Below are positions 46,109 through 57,683 of a stretch of 64,000 bases of DNA, piece after piece. Origin of the DNA: Siphonodentalium dalli (Eukaryota > Mollusca > Scaphopoda > Gadilida > Siphonodentaliidae). Numbering within the stretch: the stretch's first letter is position 1; each line of letters begins with the position of its first letter. The notes beneath the pieces are model-generated. The model saw nothing but the letters and a program-made list of their open reading frames with translations. It had not been told where the DNA came from and did no database searches. Location of the stretch: contig CP136063.1 in the NCBI GenBank assembly GCA_032622095.1, positions 6,677,814 through 6,741,813 on the forward strand. Reading direction: 5' to 3'. The position numbers and the translations under genes are program-made.

Positions 46109-46654
46109 AAAAAATAAATTCCCATGTCCTAAACCAGCGACCGTATATATATATCTGTCTTTTTAATCATATAAAATAACTTCATATATGTATTCCCATC
46201 AAATAAGATTAACATATGCCTTATATCGTGGCGAGGTTATGATGTATTACAATCCAGACATGCAGAAGGGTTCATCGACAGAGTGGGTTCTATAACAATT
46301 TCGTGTATAAATTTGGTCAATCATATTATACGTCAAGGCATGTGATAAATCAGAGATTCACAATGCAAACAAACTACGAGCTCACCGACTCAGACTTAAA
46401 ACCTAATTTTTTTTTTTTTTAAAGCCATTCCTTTTGAACAAATTATTATAGAATATAAACTGCAAACATCAAACTGAAAATATTCAAAAGTCAAGACTGT
46501 GTGTTGTTGTCTACACACTTAGAAATAACAAGCCATATAGGTACTAAGGTAGTGCCAATATGTCTGTTAGTACCAGACCAACGGGTACCGAGAAGAATTT
46601 GGTTCTAAATATTGATATAGTACCACACATGTTGGTATTATCCACTCTCGGCGG

Positions 46655-46790
46655 AACCCAATGTTAGCCACGTGATGGCATCACGTGATAATTAATTTGG
46701 CACTAGCGCGATCTCGGTACCCAAGTGTTACCCACGTGATGGCATCACGTGATATAATTATTTTGGTACTAGCCGATCTCGATAAAATGG
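46655..46790. repeat. Duplicated palindromic CACGTG module
   Basis: CACGTGATGGCATCACGTG occurs at 46669-46687 and again at 46733-46751 in a ~64-bp duplicated segment that also carries GATCTCG. Each 19-bp palindrome holds two CACGTG E-boxes. It could be regulatory or simply part of a MITE. Confidence 0.7.
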
Positions 46791-48470
46791 CGGCGTTCAT
46801 CACTTCAAGTTGAGACGATTGAGATTTTTCACAGTATATAAACATGGACGAAGAGACAAACAAACCTCAGTCTTAGACATTTTATGTTGGTATCGGAGTC
46901 GGCTTACACGCCTTAGTATTATGCCAGTTTCTAGGTACGTTGTTCGCTCGCTGGGTGGATTTAAGATTAGGGAAGTAACTTCTCTGAAATTCATCAACAT
47001 ATTTTTTGTGTGTGAAATTGGACCTAACTGGCTTCTCAATAACCTGGAATATTGTCAGCACTCTGTGGATTATGGTTGTACATGGACGGGACAAGATGAT
47101 ATATAACCTCCGAAAAAATTACGGGCGTTTACATTATTGAAAGAGCAAATTTTCGGTGAACCGAACCAGACCGAATTGAAAAGTCCTTGAGTGCAGTGGT
47201 GTTACATGCACAACACAAAAGTATTGTGAATTACAAAAGACAGATACTTAAGTTTCACAACATTATAAACCTGAATTAACTCACAAGCGTCAACCACTGG
47301 TGACTATGGTCACGAGACATCCGATTCTGTAGAAATTAGTCAGAGTCATGACGTCACAGTTCAACAAGTTTGATGGGTATAACGTACAAGTACCTGTGCA
47401 AAGGACGACAGATAATATTCTTCAATTTTCATCGAAACGTGATTTGAGAACCATGTCGCCATGACATATGTCGCCCAGTTACGGAGTCTGCTATTCTTTT
47501 GATCGAAACGCCTGTGATGCTGTGATACTGTTCTGATATATTTATGGAATCATTCGAATGGTGGATAATCTTGGAGATATGGATCCAATTCTGGGCTCCA
47601 CGTTATAACTGAATCAATCGCAATCGCAAGCTTTTAGTAACGTACTACCGCTATGCTCTAATTGATCACACCCCCCCCCACTTTAACAAGGTTGTAGGGT
47701 ATTAATGACATCGGTTATACCATACCGCCGTTCAACCATGGCCAAGTGGTTGATATGTGGCAACCGCAGATAACCTTAGTCTTATAAATAATATTTTGCG
47801 ACCACTGTACTTCGCACTAATTTATCACATGGACACCTTGTAAACACCAAGTCCACCTTTTCATCAGCGCCATGCACCATATTAACTATACACAAAACAA
47901 TATTTCAATTAATAATTTGTTTATGATTTAATTAACATTCAAAGTTGGTCACTGACCATCATTCTCAACTACTCGTAATATCGGTGGCCAATGTCGTTAA
48001 GGGGGAGGGGTCAATTAGAGCTTAGCTGTATACATACATGAACATGTACATGCTTCATGTTCTTATCAAAACATGTCTGGCTACATGTGTGGTTATCATT
48101 CTGAGCGATTCGGCCATTTCCACTTTGCTAGGAAATAACCTCATCCATACACTGTAACTGGAAACCATATTAGCGAATTTCTACATTATATGGCTCTGGT
48201 GATCAGGCAATGCCAAGTGTTGACTTATTGACGCATAGATGCGAATGGAGAATAATTTATTAGCTATGGCTTTACCAAACTTTATCATATATTAAATACA
48301 TTAAACTCTCTTTGTGTTACATGTATCTTAGTATTTGTTCATTTACTGATACAGCGCATTGGAAGTGTACGATAAACAAAACACTGAACACCGTGGCAAT
48401 TTTTTTTGGAGAGTGATAATAATTATGGTAACCCATTCAACATCTCCTTGTAGCGATGACTAGTGAGCGC
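46791..48470. other. Intergenic DNA, one unassigned frame
   Basis: The 98-codon plus frame at 46810-47106 follows a TATATAAAC box near 46835, but overlapping minus frames are equally long and no domain is recognised. The rest shows nothing. Confidence 0.4.
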
Positions 48471-48579
48471 TATAGCGGTATTTTTCAAACAACAGTTAAT
48501 TAACCAAAGTTACCGTAATGGTCTCCCCAATTTTGAGTATTTTGCTTATCGCACACTATTTACAAAGGTTTGGGAGTTT

Positions 48580-49850
48580 TCGCAAAGATTTGTTCCATTG
48601 GCTGTGAATGACCGATCGGTCTATTTTAGCATGTCCGGGCAATTATAGATTGATAGGTTGTTCACTAAGACCTGTTAAGATGTCTGATTTATAATGTTCA
48701 CAGAAGCCCATTATCGGCAAAAAGCCTTTGCGATAAATCGCAAACATCTTTGCGATAAATCGCAGAATATAATCGCCCAGTACGTAGTCTGAGAGTTATC
48801 GTAAAGATCTTTGAGATTTATCGTAAAGGTTTGTGTGTTATCACAAAAGTGTTTGTGATTTATCGCAAAGATTTGCTCCCTCATCACTCATGCATTTGGC
48901 TGTGAATGACTGATCGGTCTATTTTAGTCCGACCGGGCATAGATTGATAGGTTCACTCAGACCTGTTTAAGATTTCTGATTTATAATATTCACAGAAGCC
49001 CATTAGTGCCAAAAAATCTTTGCGACAAATCTCAACCATCTTTGCGATAGATAAAAAAATTTATTCACAGAGTACGTAGTCTGAGATTTATCGTAAAGAT
49101 GTTTGAGATTTATCGTAATGGTTTGCGTGTTATCACGAAGGTGTTTGTGATTTTTCGCAAAGTTTTGCTTCTCTGAACATTCTTGAATCTGGCTGTGAAT
49201 GACTGATCGGTCTATTTTAGCCCGACCGTTCAATTATAAATTGATAGGTTGTTCACTGAGACCTGTTTAAGATGGCTGATTTATAATGTTTACACACAAA
49301 TTAAGATATTTTTAGCACCAAAAAAGTTTGCCACAAATCTCAAACATGTTTGCGATAATTCGCAAAATTTAATCACCCAGTACGCAGTCTGAGAGTCCTC
49401 GTAAAGATGTCTGAGATTTATCGTAAAGGTTTGCGCGTCATCGCAAAGTGTTTGTAATTTTTCGCAATGTTGTTTTGTGATTTATCGCGAAGGTTTGCTC
49501 GCCTTATACCACATGCATGCTTGCTGCCAAAGAACGATCGGTCTATTTTAGCCCAACCATGCTATTATAGATCGATTGGTGGTTTACCCAGACCTGTTGA
49601 AGTTGTCGGATTATATTTATATTTATACGATTCAAGTCCAATAATGCCAATGCATGAAAATATATCTGCGATAAATCACAAACCATTGCGATTAATCGCA
49701 AACATTTTGTAATCAATCGAAAACCTTTACACTAAATCTGATATATACCGGTACTTGTTGCAAAGTTGTTTGCGAATCGCAAAGGTTTGCGATTTATCGT
49801 AAGGTAGTTTTTTTATTTATCGGGCTATTCTAGATCGATCGGTGTTTCAT
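48580..49850. repeat. ~300-bp minisatellite with TTTGCGATTTATCGC sub-repeats, four copies
   Basis: Each unit runs GACTGATCGGTCTATTTTAG, GATTGATAGGTTGTTCACT, CAGACCTGTT, TTCACAGAAGCCCATTA, then several TTTGCGATAAATCGCAAA-type palindromes and CCCAGTACGTAGTCTGAGA. Copies near 48600, 48905, 49200 and 49530; the last is most diverged. Confidence 0.85.
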
Positions 49851-50224
49851 CCAGACCAGTTCCAAGATGTTTGATTTATGTTTACTTAATATTATTGCAC
49901 ACAAATTAAGAAATTATTTTTGGACATTCAGACCAATTTTACTACACATGCAGGGAACAGGGAATCCTGAAATCGAGATCTTAAACTTTGATTTAAGTAC
50001 AAAATCACGATCAAGGTTCTATACTAATAAAAGTAATGCATGTATAATTCGGATTATTTCATTATCACTATGTAATGGAGTGGTTTTGTACTTTATTCAA
50101 TGTTTAAACGCCATAGCTTCATTCGGAATCTAAATTGCCACATTGTTAAATTTGCCGTCGGCCATGTTTCGTAATTTCGAATGCTTGGTATCTGGGTAGG
50201 TTCTCCACTTAGTACCTATATGTT

Positions 50225-50690
50225 TGGTACTCTGGAGTACCAAATTGCTAGGTACTATGCATAGTACCTAAATACTTCAGAGTACCTGTCTTTATATTCG
50301 GTACTTCATATAATATAATGGGTGTGTCAAGAAAGCGTGTATTTCTTGGTATTTCATGTCGTGTGCGTCATGAATTCGGTGACATAAAGGCAGGGTGGGT
50401 ATTATATGCACAATGCCCAGATAGAATCTAAATATTTATAAGGTAATTCAGAGTACCAATCATTTTGGTACTCTAGAGTACCTAAACTTTTGGTACTCCA
50501 GAGTACCACTTTTGGTACTCCAGAGTACCACTTTTGGTACTCCAGAGTACCTAAACTTTTGGTACTCCAGAGTACCTAAACTTTTGGTACTCCAGAGTAC
50601 CACTTTTGGTACCCCAGAGTACCAGACAGTTGGTACTCCCCCTGGGACAAAGCTTAGTACCTACGTAGGTAGTCTGAAGTACCTATTTTT
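50225..50690. repeat. Array of GGTACTCYRGAGTACC palindromes
   Basis: About ten copies of the 16-bp palindrome GGTACTCCAGAGTACC or variants, spaced by ACTTTT or TAAACTTTT. A perfect 20-bp palindrome AGGTACTATGCATAGTACCT begins near 50260. The 60-codon frame here is repeat-derived. Confidence 0.85.
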
Positions 50691-50699
50691 TTAAGAGTG

Positions 50700-51700
50700 T
50701 AGAGGAGGTATTTTACTGAAATTAACCAGTATACTATTGACGCTGCATGTTTGGCAATCCGAGTGAGATGTGGACTATACTAAGAAGCTTGTCGATTTCA
50801 TCATGTCCATTTCAACGAAACTCGACTAGCGACGTCATCATGTAGCTTTCGCCATCGACCGAATTTGCGATAACCTGAATGTATCTTCTGCTTTGTTCAT
50901 AAGAATGTGTTTCTTGTCGATTCTTGAAAATAGAAGGCTATCTGAGGATTAAAAGATTCACGTATGTGCTCGGTAATATTATGATAATTTAAACGCGATA
51001 AAATAACGTTTGCTTGCATCACGAATTAAGGATTTCGATTCGAGTATTGTCCCCAGCCCAGCCAGGTTGGTTGGTATTTTCCCATTGCCCGCGACATTTA
51101 TATTTTAGGCCTCTCCATTGCAAATATTTGACAGTCCATAATGTTATAATTATGTTCTCAATAAAATGTAAACCGCGGCTATACGAATGCACTGCACTGT
51201 GCATAATTTCGATAGTAACTCTCCTCAATTTGGAACGCCGGCCATTGAAAGACGACCATGTTTATTTCAGATTACGACATTAATGCTTTAAGCCCACCGA
51301 TCTACTGTGCGACAAAGGCGCTCGCAAAAATTTAAAACAGCAGCGTCGTATTAGATAATAATTGGTGACGTCACAAATCAGATATAGTCTATATACGGCC
51401 AAAGCGTCCGGGTTTGGTTCGTTATTAACATAAGACAAACTTTGGATTTTCCGACATTTGAGGGTTTTGAAATATTAGTATTTATTAACTGTGTACCATA
51501 GTGGAATGTCGGGGTTCATAGTTTGTCTGAAAATCGTAGAAGAGCAATGAATTGGGACCAGTTACAACCAAATCAATTATCTTCAACGGATAACCCGTCT
51601 GACCAACCATAAGTTATTCTGAGTTGTAACCCGAATCAATCATTTAAGTTTCTTCGGCCTTAAGATATACCCACGCCATTCGACTACAATGGCCATTGTA
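50700..51700. other. Intergenic DNA with two dispersed repeats
   Basis: 50795-50925 matches 59997-60122 directly (ATGTATCTTCTGCTTTGTTC). 51270-51425 is an inverted match to 15060-15235 (CGTCGTATTAGATAATAATT and GACGTCA). No gene recognised. Confidence 0.6.
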
Positions 51701-51846
51701 GAACACACTTGATATTTTCGGAAACCATTATATCAGTGCTAAAGCTGATGATGTACACCCGGATCAATAGGTCGCTGCAGACACATATCATGCGGTCGGC
51801 TATTGAAATGTCCTCAAACAGCCGAGACCGTTCGTGGCTAACTAGC

Positions 51847-52153
51847 ATGCGTTCAGTATCTAGTCGGTGCGTTTTTAGACACATGCTCTTGGTTATTATC
51901 ACAGTCACACTGATCCATCAAACCATCACGGATGCTGTTACCGTATCCAGCTTCGTCAGAGAAAACCAAATGATAATACCTGTAATAACCAAGAATCAGA
52001 CTGTGAACTCGTGCCGCAGCAGAGTGGAATGTACAGTGATGTGTTGCGAGGTTCCATGGTGTCAGGTGACACGATATGATGAAAAACAGATGGTATGCCA
52101 CATGTCGGAAGGTAACCCAGGTCACGGAGCAGGCAGAGTGATGAGGAAACCAG
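51847..52153 (+). CDS. Probable first coding exon of a secreted PAN/apple-like protein
   Basis: The frame is open from 51709. I prefer the ATG at 51847 (A at -3), which gives a short basic stretch, a hydrophobic core (M-L-L-V-I-I-T-V-T-L-I) and a polar exit, a good signal peptide; the ATG at 51883 is an alternative. About 35 residues later a Cys-rich segment (C-R-S-R-V-E-C-T-V-M-C-C and W-C-x-V-T-R-Y-D) has the spacing of a PAN/apple-type fold common in mollusc secreted proteins. At 52154 the sequence CAG|GTGAGA is a good splice donor, leaving phase 1. No downstream exon is visible; a 5.2-kb foldback element starts 286 bp further on. Could be a live gene whose other exons lie beyond, or a fragment. 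Confidence 0.5.
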
Positions 52154-52430
52154 GTGAGATCGTATATAGTTTATAGTATATACTAAGATGTGTTATGGGG
52201 CACCATGCTTTCAGTTCCCCCGACATGACGATTTTCAGACGATATGCCACATGTCGGAGGCTATCATACCAGATATAGTGTAAAATAATATGTCTGTATA
52301 CATGTCGGCTTGAATGGAGCCTATTTTAGCTAGCAGCATAGTGTACTAAGATGTGTTGTCACTCACAGATGTGTCATGTAACACGGACGTACGGGACGGC
52401 GAGAGAAACAAATAAGGCTTGAAAATGGGG

Positions 52431-52438
52431 AAATACAT
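52431..52438. repeat. Left target-site duplication of the foldback element
   Basis: AAATACAT, identical to 57676-57683. Confidence 0.85.
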
Positions 52439-53399
52439 GGGACATGACAATCTGCGGGATGGGATGGGATATGGGACAAAACGACATTCTGCGGGACAGA
52501 ATTTCAAATTGCGTGGGACGGCGGATATCTCGAGGAATACAGGGCGTAGGGGGCTCATTTTGGTGTCTAACGAAAGGCACACGTTCGCCCTATCCACACA
52601 TATTAACCCCGTCACTAACCAAACACCAGAAGTTGCATTATTTGATCGACAACTGACCTAACATGGGCTGGAATTTGGGATAGCATGACAATCTGCGGGA
52701 CGGGATTTTCAAATTGCGTGGGACGGCCGATAGCTCGAGGAATACAGCGCATAGAGGGCTACTTTTGGTGTCTAACGAAAGGTCCATATTCGCCCTATCC
52801 ACACATATTAACCCCGCCACTGACCGGACACCGGAAGTTACATTATCCGGTCGACAACTGACCTAACATAAAATGCCACAAACACGAAAAACTGCGTTCG
52901 ACATTAATGTTTAGAATTTAGATTTCTCGATGAATACACTAGCAAACAACAAGTTTTAGGTATCAAATAACGCAGTGGAATACTGTGCATTCGTTTTTAG
53001 CTACAATATGGCTGTTTTAGTGCGAATATAGTAATGGCGAACACGCAAACACGCTCCGATAAAACAGCTAAAAATAGACTCGATGTTTACAATTACAGGA
53101 TCGATTTCAGCCGGTATATTCAATATAATGGGGCGTATAGTATATAAAAATGTAGAATTAGACACAGGGAATGTATTTTTTTTTAAATGGGTCCACCAGG
53201 CGGTGAAATTGTTGCAGAAATTCCCTCCAAGATATTCGCACTTATTTTTATTTCAGTTGTGACTAAAAGCCCAGATGCCGGAGCCCAGCGACTAAAAGCC
53301 AAGTTACAAAATAGATCAACTGGTTTGAACGAATGAATATGTCAATGGTAAGACTATTCAAAAGAATATTCAAATCAAATAGTGTTTATAGACTTAAAA

Positions 53400-55872
53400 A
53401 CTTATGTGTCCGCCATTCATATATGCGGTGAAGTTCTCATATTATCTCCCAGTAATACGCGGGGGAGATTCTCATATGAACATATTATCTGCCGGTCATA
53501 CACGGTGGAGGTTCATATTATCCGCCGGTCATACGCGATGGAAGTTTTCTTATTATCCTCCGGTCATACGCGGGGGAGGTTCTGATATGAACATATTATC
53601 TGCCGGTCATATGCGGTGGAGGTTCATATTATCCACCGGTCATACACAAGGGAGGTTCTCATATTATCCTCCGGTCATACGATGGGGAGGTTCTGATATG
53701 AACATATTATTCGCCGGTCATACGGGGTGGAGGTTCATATTATCCACTTGTCATACACGGTGGAGGTTCTGATATGAACATATTATCCACCGGTCATACG
53801 CGGTGGAGGTTCATATTATCCGCCGGTCATACGCGAGGGAAGTTCTCATATTATCCTCCGATCATATGTGGGTGAGGTTCTGATGTGAACATATTATCCG
53901 CCGGTCATACGCGGTGGAGGTACATATTATCCGCCGGTCATGCGCGAGGGAGGTTCACATATTATCCACCGGTCATACGCGAGGGAGGTTCTTATATTAT
54001 CCTCCGGTCATACGTTGGGGAGGTTCTCATATGAACATATTATCCGCCGGTCATACGCGGTGGAGGTTCATATTATCCGCCGGTCATATGCGAGGGAGGT
54101 TCTCATATTATCCACCGGTCATACGCGAGGGAGGTTCTTATATTATCCTCCGGTCATACGTTGGGGAGGTTCTCATATGAACATATTATCCGCCGGTCAT
54201 ACGCGGTGGAGATTCATATTATCCGCCGGTCATACGCGAGGGAGGTTCTCATATTATCCTCCGGTCATACATTGGGGAGGTTCTCATATGAACATATTAT
54301 TCGCCGGTCATACGCAGTGGAGGTTTATATTATTCACCGGTCATACGCGAGGGAAGTTCTCATATTATCCTCCGATCATATGTGGGTGAGGTTCTGATAT
54401 GAACATATTATCCGCCGGTCATACACGGTGGAGGTTCATATTATCCGCCGGTCATGCGCGAGGGAGGTTCTCATATTATCCACCGGTCATACGCGAGGGA
54501 GGTTCTTATATTATCCTCCGGTCATACGTTGGGGAGGTTCTCATATGAACATATTATCCGCCGTTCATACGCGGTGGAGGTTCATATTATCCGCCGGTCA
54601 TATGCGAGGGAGGTTCTCATATTATCCACCGGTCATATGCGAGGGAGGTTCTTATATTATCCTCCGGTCATACGTTGGGGAGGTTCTCATATGAACATAT
54701 TATCCGCCGGTCATACGCGGTGGAGGTTCATATTATCCGCCGGTCATACGCGAGGGAGGTTCTCATATTATCCTCCGGTCATACGTTGGGGAGGTTCTCA
54801 TATGAACATATTATCCGCCGGTCATGCGCGAGGGAGGTTCTCATATTATCCACCGGTCATACGCGAGGGAGGTTCTCATATTATCCTCCGGTCATACGTT
54901 GGGGAGGTTCTCATATGAACATATTATCCGCCGGTCATACGCGGTGGAGGTTCATATTATCCGCCGATCATACGCGAGTGAAGTTCTCATACATGTATTA
55001 TCCTCCGGTCATACGTTGGGGAGGTTCTCATATGAACATATTATCCGCCGGTCATACGCGGTGGAGGTTCATATTATCCGCCGGTCATACGCGAGGGAAG
55101 TTTTCATATTATCCTCCAGTCATACGCGGGGGAGGTTCTGATATGAACATATTATCTACCGGTCATACGCGAGGGAAGTTCTCATATTATCCTCCGGTCA
55201 TACGATGGGGAGGTTCTCATATGAACATATTATCCACCGGTCATACGCGAGGGAGGTTCTCATATTATCCACCGGTTATACGCGAGGGAGGTTCTCATAT
55301 TAGCCTCCGGTCATACATAGGGGAGGTTATCATATGAACATATTATCTGCCAGTCATACGCGGTGGAGGTTCATATTATCCGCCAGTCATATGCGAGGGA
55401 GGTTCTCATATTATCCTCCGGTCATACGTGGGGGAGGTTCTGATATGAACATATTATTCGCCGGTCATACGCAGTGGAGGTTCATATTATCCACCTGTCA
55501 TACACGGTGGAAGTTCTCATATGAACATATTATCCGACGGTCATACGCGGTGGAGGTTCATATTATCTGCCGGTCATACGCGAGGGAAGTTCTCATATTA
55601 TCCACCGGTCATACGCGAGGGAGGTTCTCATATTATCCTCCGGTCAAAGGTTGGGGAGGTTCTCATATGAACATATTATCCGCCGGTCATACGCGGTGGA
55701 GGTTCATATTATCCGCCGGTCATACGCGAGGGAGGTTCTCATATTATCCTTCGGTCATATGTGGGGGAGGTTCTGATATGAACATATTATCCGCCGGTCA
55801 TACACGGTGTAGGTTCATATTATCCACCGGTCATATGTAGGGGAGGTTCTCATAAGAACATATTATCCGCCG
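53400..55872 (+). repeat. Left arm minisatellite, composite 111-bp unit
   Basis: Three related subunits, each starting CCGGTCATACG: A (33 bp, CGGTGGAGGTTCATATTATC), B (35 bp, CGAGGGAGGTTCTCATATTA) and C (43 bp, GTTGGGGAGGTTCTCATATG then AACATATTATC). A+B+C is 111 bp, a multiple of three. This is why open frames up to 220 codons (54675-55337) run through it in several registers; they reflect periodicity, not a protein. Confidence 0.9.
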
Positions 55873-55881
55873 GTCATATAA

Positions 55882-56940
55882 CCGGTGGATAATATGAGAA
55901 CCTCCCTCGCGTATGACCGGCGGTTAATATGTTCATATGAGAACCTCCCCATCGTATGACCGAATGATAATATGAGAACCTCCCTCGCGTATGACCGGTG
56001 GATAATATGAACCTCCACCGCATATGACCGGCAGTTAATATGTTCATATCAGAACCTCCCCCGCGTATGACCGGAGGATAAAATGAGAACTTCCCTCGTG
56101 TATGACCGGCGGATAATATGAACCTCCACCGCGTATGACGGCAGATAATATGTTCATATGAGAACCTCCCCCGCGTATGACTGGCAGATAATATGAGAAC
56201 CTCCACCGCATATGAATGGCGGACACATAAGTTTTTAAGTCTATATGAGAACTTCCCTCGCGTATGACCGGCGGATAATATGAACCTCCACCGCGTATGA
56301 CCGGTGGATAATATGTTCATATCAGAACCTCCACCGTGTATGACAAGTGGATAATATGAACCTCCACCCCGTATGACCGGCGAATAATATGTTCATATCA
56401 GAACCTCCCCCCATGTATGACCGGAGGATAATATGAGAACCTCCCTCGCATATCACCGGCGGATAACATGAACCTCCACCGCGTATGACCGGCGAATAAT
56501 ATGTTCATATGAGAACCTCCCCTATGTATGACCGGATGATAATATGAGAACATCCCTCACGTATAACCGGTGGATAATATGAGAACCTCCCTCGCGTATG
56601 ACCGACAGTTAATATGTTCATATGAGAACCTCCCCATCGTATGACCGGAGGATAATATGAGAACCTCCCTTGTGTATGACCGGTGGATAATATGAACCTC
56701 CACCGCATATGACCGGCAGATAATATGTTCATATCAGAACCTCCCCCGCGTATGACCGGAGGATAATAAGAAAACTTCCATCGCGTATGACCGGCGGATA
56801 ATATGAACCTCCACCGTGTATGACCGGCAGATAATATGTTCATATGAGAATCTCCCCCGCGTATTACTGGGAGATAATATGAGAACTTCACCGCATATAT
56901 GAATGGCGGACACATAAGTTTTTAAGTCTATAAACACTAT
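55882..56940 (-). repeat. Right arm minisatellite, inverted
   Basis: The same A/B/C subunits in reverse orientation, less than half as long as the left array. 56505-56940 mirrors 53382-53800 almost exactly, including an identical 67-codon frame. Confidence 0.9.
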
Positions 56941-56982
56941 TTGATTTGAATATTCTTTTGTATAGTCTTACCATTGACATAT

Positions 56983-57285
56983 TCATTCGTTCAAACCAGT
57001 TGATCTATTTTGTAACTTGGCTTTTAGTCGCTTGGCTCCGGCATCTGGGCTTTTAGTCACAACTGAAATAAAAATAAGTGAGAATATCTTGGAGCGAATT
57101 TCTGCAACAATTTCACCGCCTGGTGGGACCCATTTAAAAAAAATACATTCCCTGTGTCTAATCCTACATTTTGATATACCATACGTCCCATTATATTGAA
57201 TATACCAGCTGAAATCGATCCTGTAATTGTAAACATCGAGTCTATTTTTAGCTGTTTTATCGGAGCGTGTTTGCGTATTCGCCAT
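56983..57285 (-). CDS. 100-codon frame in the foldback outer arm
   Basis: Begins M-A-N-T-Q-T-R-S-D-K-T-A-K-N-R and ends L-K-A-K-L-Q-N-R-S-T-G-L-N-E. The N- and C-termini are basic and polar; the middle has V-P-P-G-G-E-I-V and a hydrophobic I-F-S-L-I-F-I stretch. The left-arm equivalent (about 53036-53335) has the same start and end but is broken by a stop and a frame change. No known domain. It may be a fossil of a captured exon pair: a TTTATTTCAG acceptor-like sequence lies before the last third. Coding status is uncertain. Confidence 0.3.
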   Translation of the reverse strand: MANTQTRSDKTAKNRLDVYNYRIDFSWYIQYNGTYGISKCRIRHRECIFFKWVPPGGEIVAEIRSKIFSLIFISVVTKSPDAGAKRLKAKLQNRSTGLNE

Positions 57286-57683
57286 TACAATATTCGCACT
57301 AAAACAGCCATATTGTAGCTAGAAACGAATGCAGAGTATTCCACTGCGTTATTTGGTACCCAAAACTTGTTGTTTTCTAGCGTATTCATCGAGAAATCTA
57401 AATTCTAAACATTAATGTCGAACGGAGTTTTTCGTGTTTGTGGCATTTTATGTTAGGTCAGTTGTCGACCGAATAATGTAACTTCCGGTGTCCGGTCAGT
57501 GACGGGGTTAATATGTGTGGATAGGGCGAATGTGGGCCTTTCGTTAGACACCAAAATGAGCCCCATACGCCCTGTATTCCTCGAGATATCGGCCGTCCCA
57601 TGCAATTTGAAATTCTGTCCCGCAGATTGTCGTTTTGTCCCATATCCCATCCCATCCCGCAGATTGTCATGTCCCAAATACAT

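Larger units (their letters stand above)
52439..57675. mobile_element. 5.2-kb foldback transposon with minisatellite arms
   Basis: 5237 bp, ends GGGACATGACAATCTGCGGG and complement, flanked by a perfect 8-bp duplication AAATACAT (52431-52438 and 57676-57683). The outer arm (52439-53400 left, 56940-57675 right) is unique sequence, inverted and highly similar; the left arm has a ~240-bp terminal duplication (52446 and 52687). The inner arms are a tandem array pointing inward from both sides (53400-55872 and 55882-56940), meeting at a near-perfect palindrome around 55877. The outermost ~400 bp of the two arrays are nearly identical. No transposase is seen. The architecture recalls Drosophila FB and Galileo (P superfamily) foldbacks, but the TIR does not identify the superfamily. 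Confidence 0.9.

Noticed and set aside
54675-55337. A 220-codon open frame and its overlapping neighbours
   Set aside because: It lies wholly in the minisatellite arm; equally long frames exist in other registers and the opposite arm because the composite unit is a multiple of three.
53400-56940. Regularly spaced repeats that could suggest a CRISPR array
   Set aside because: Contiguous diverged tandem subunits without unique spacers, in a eukaryotic foldback element.
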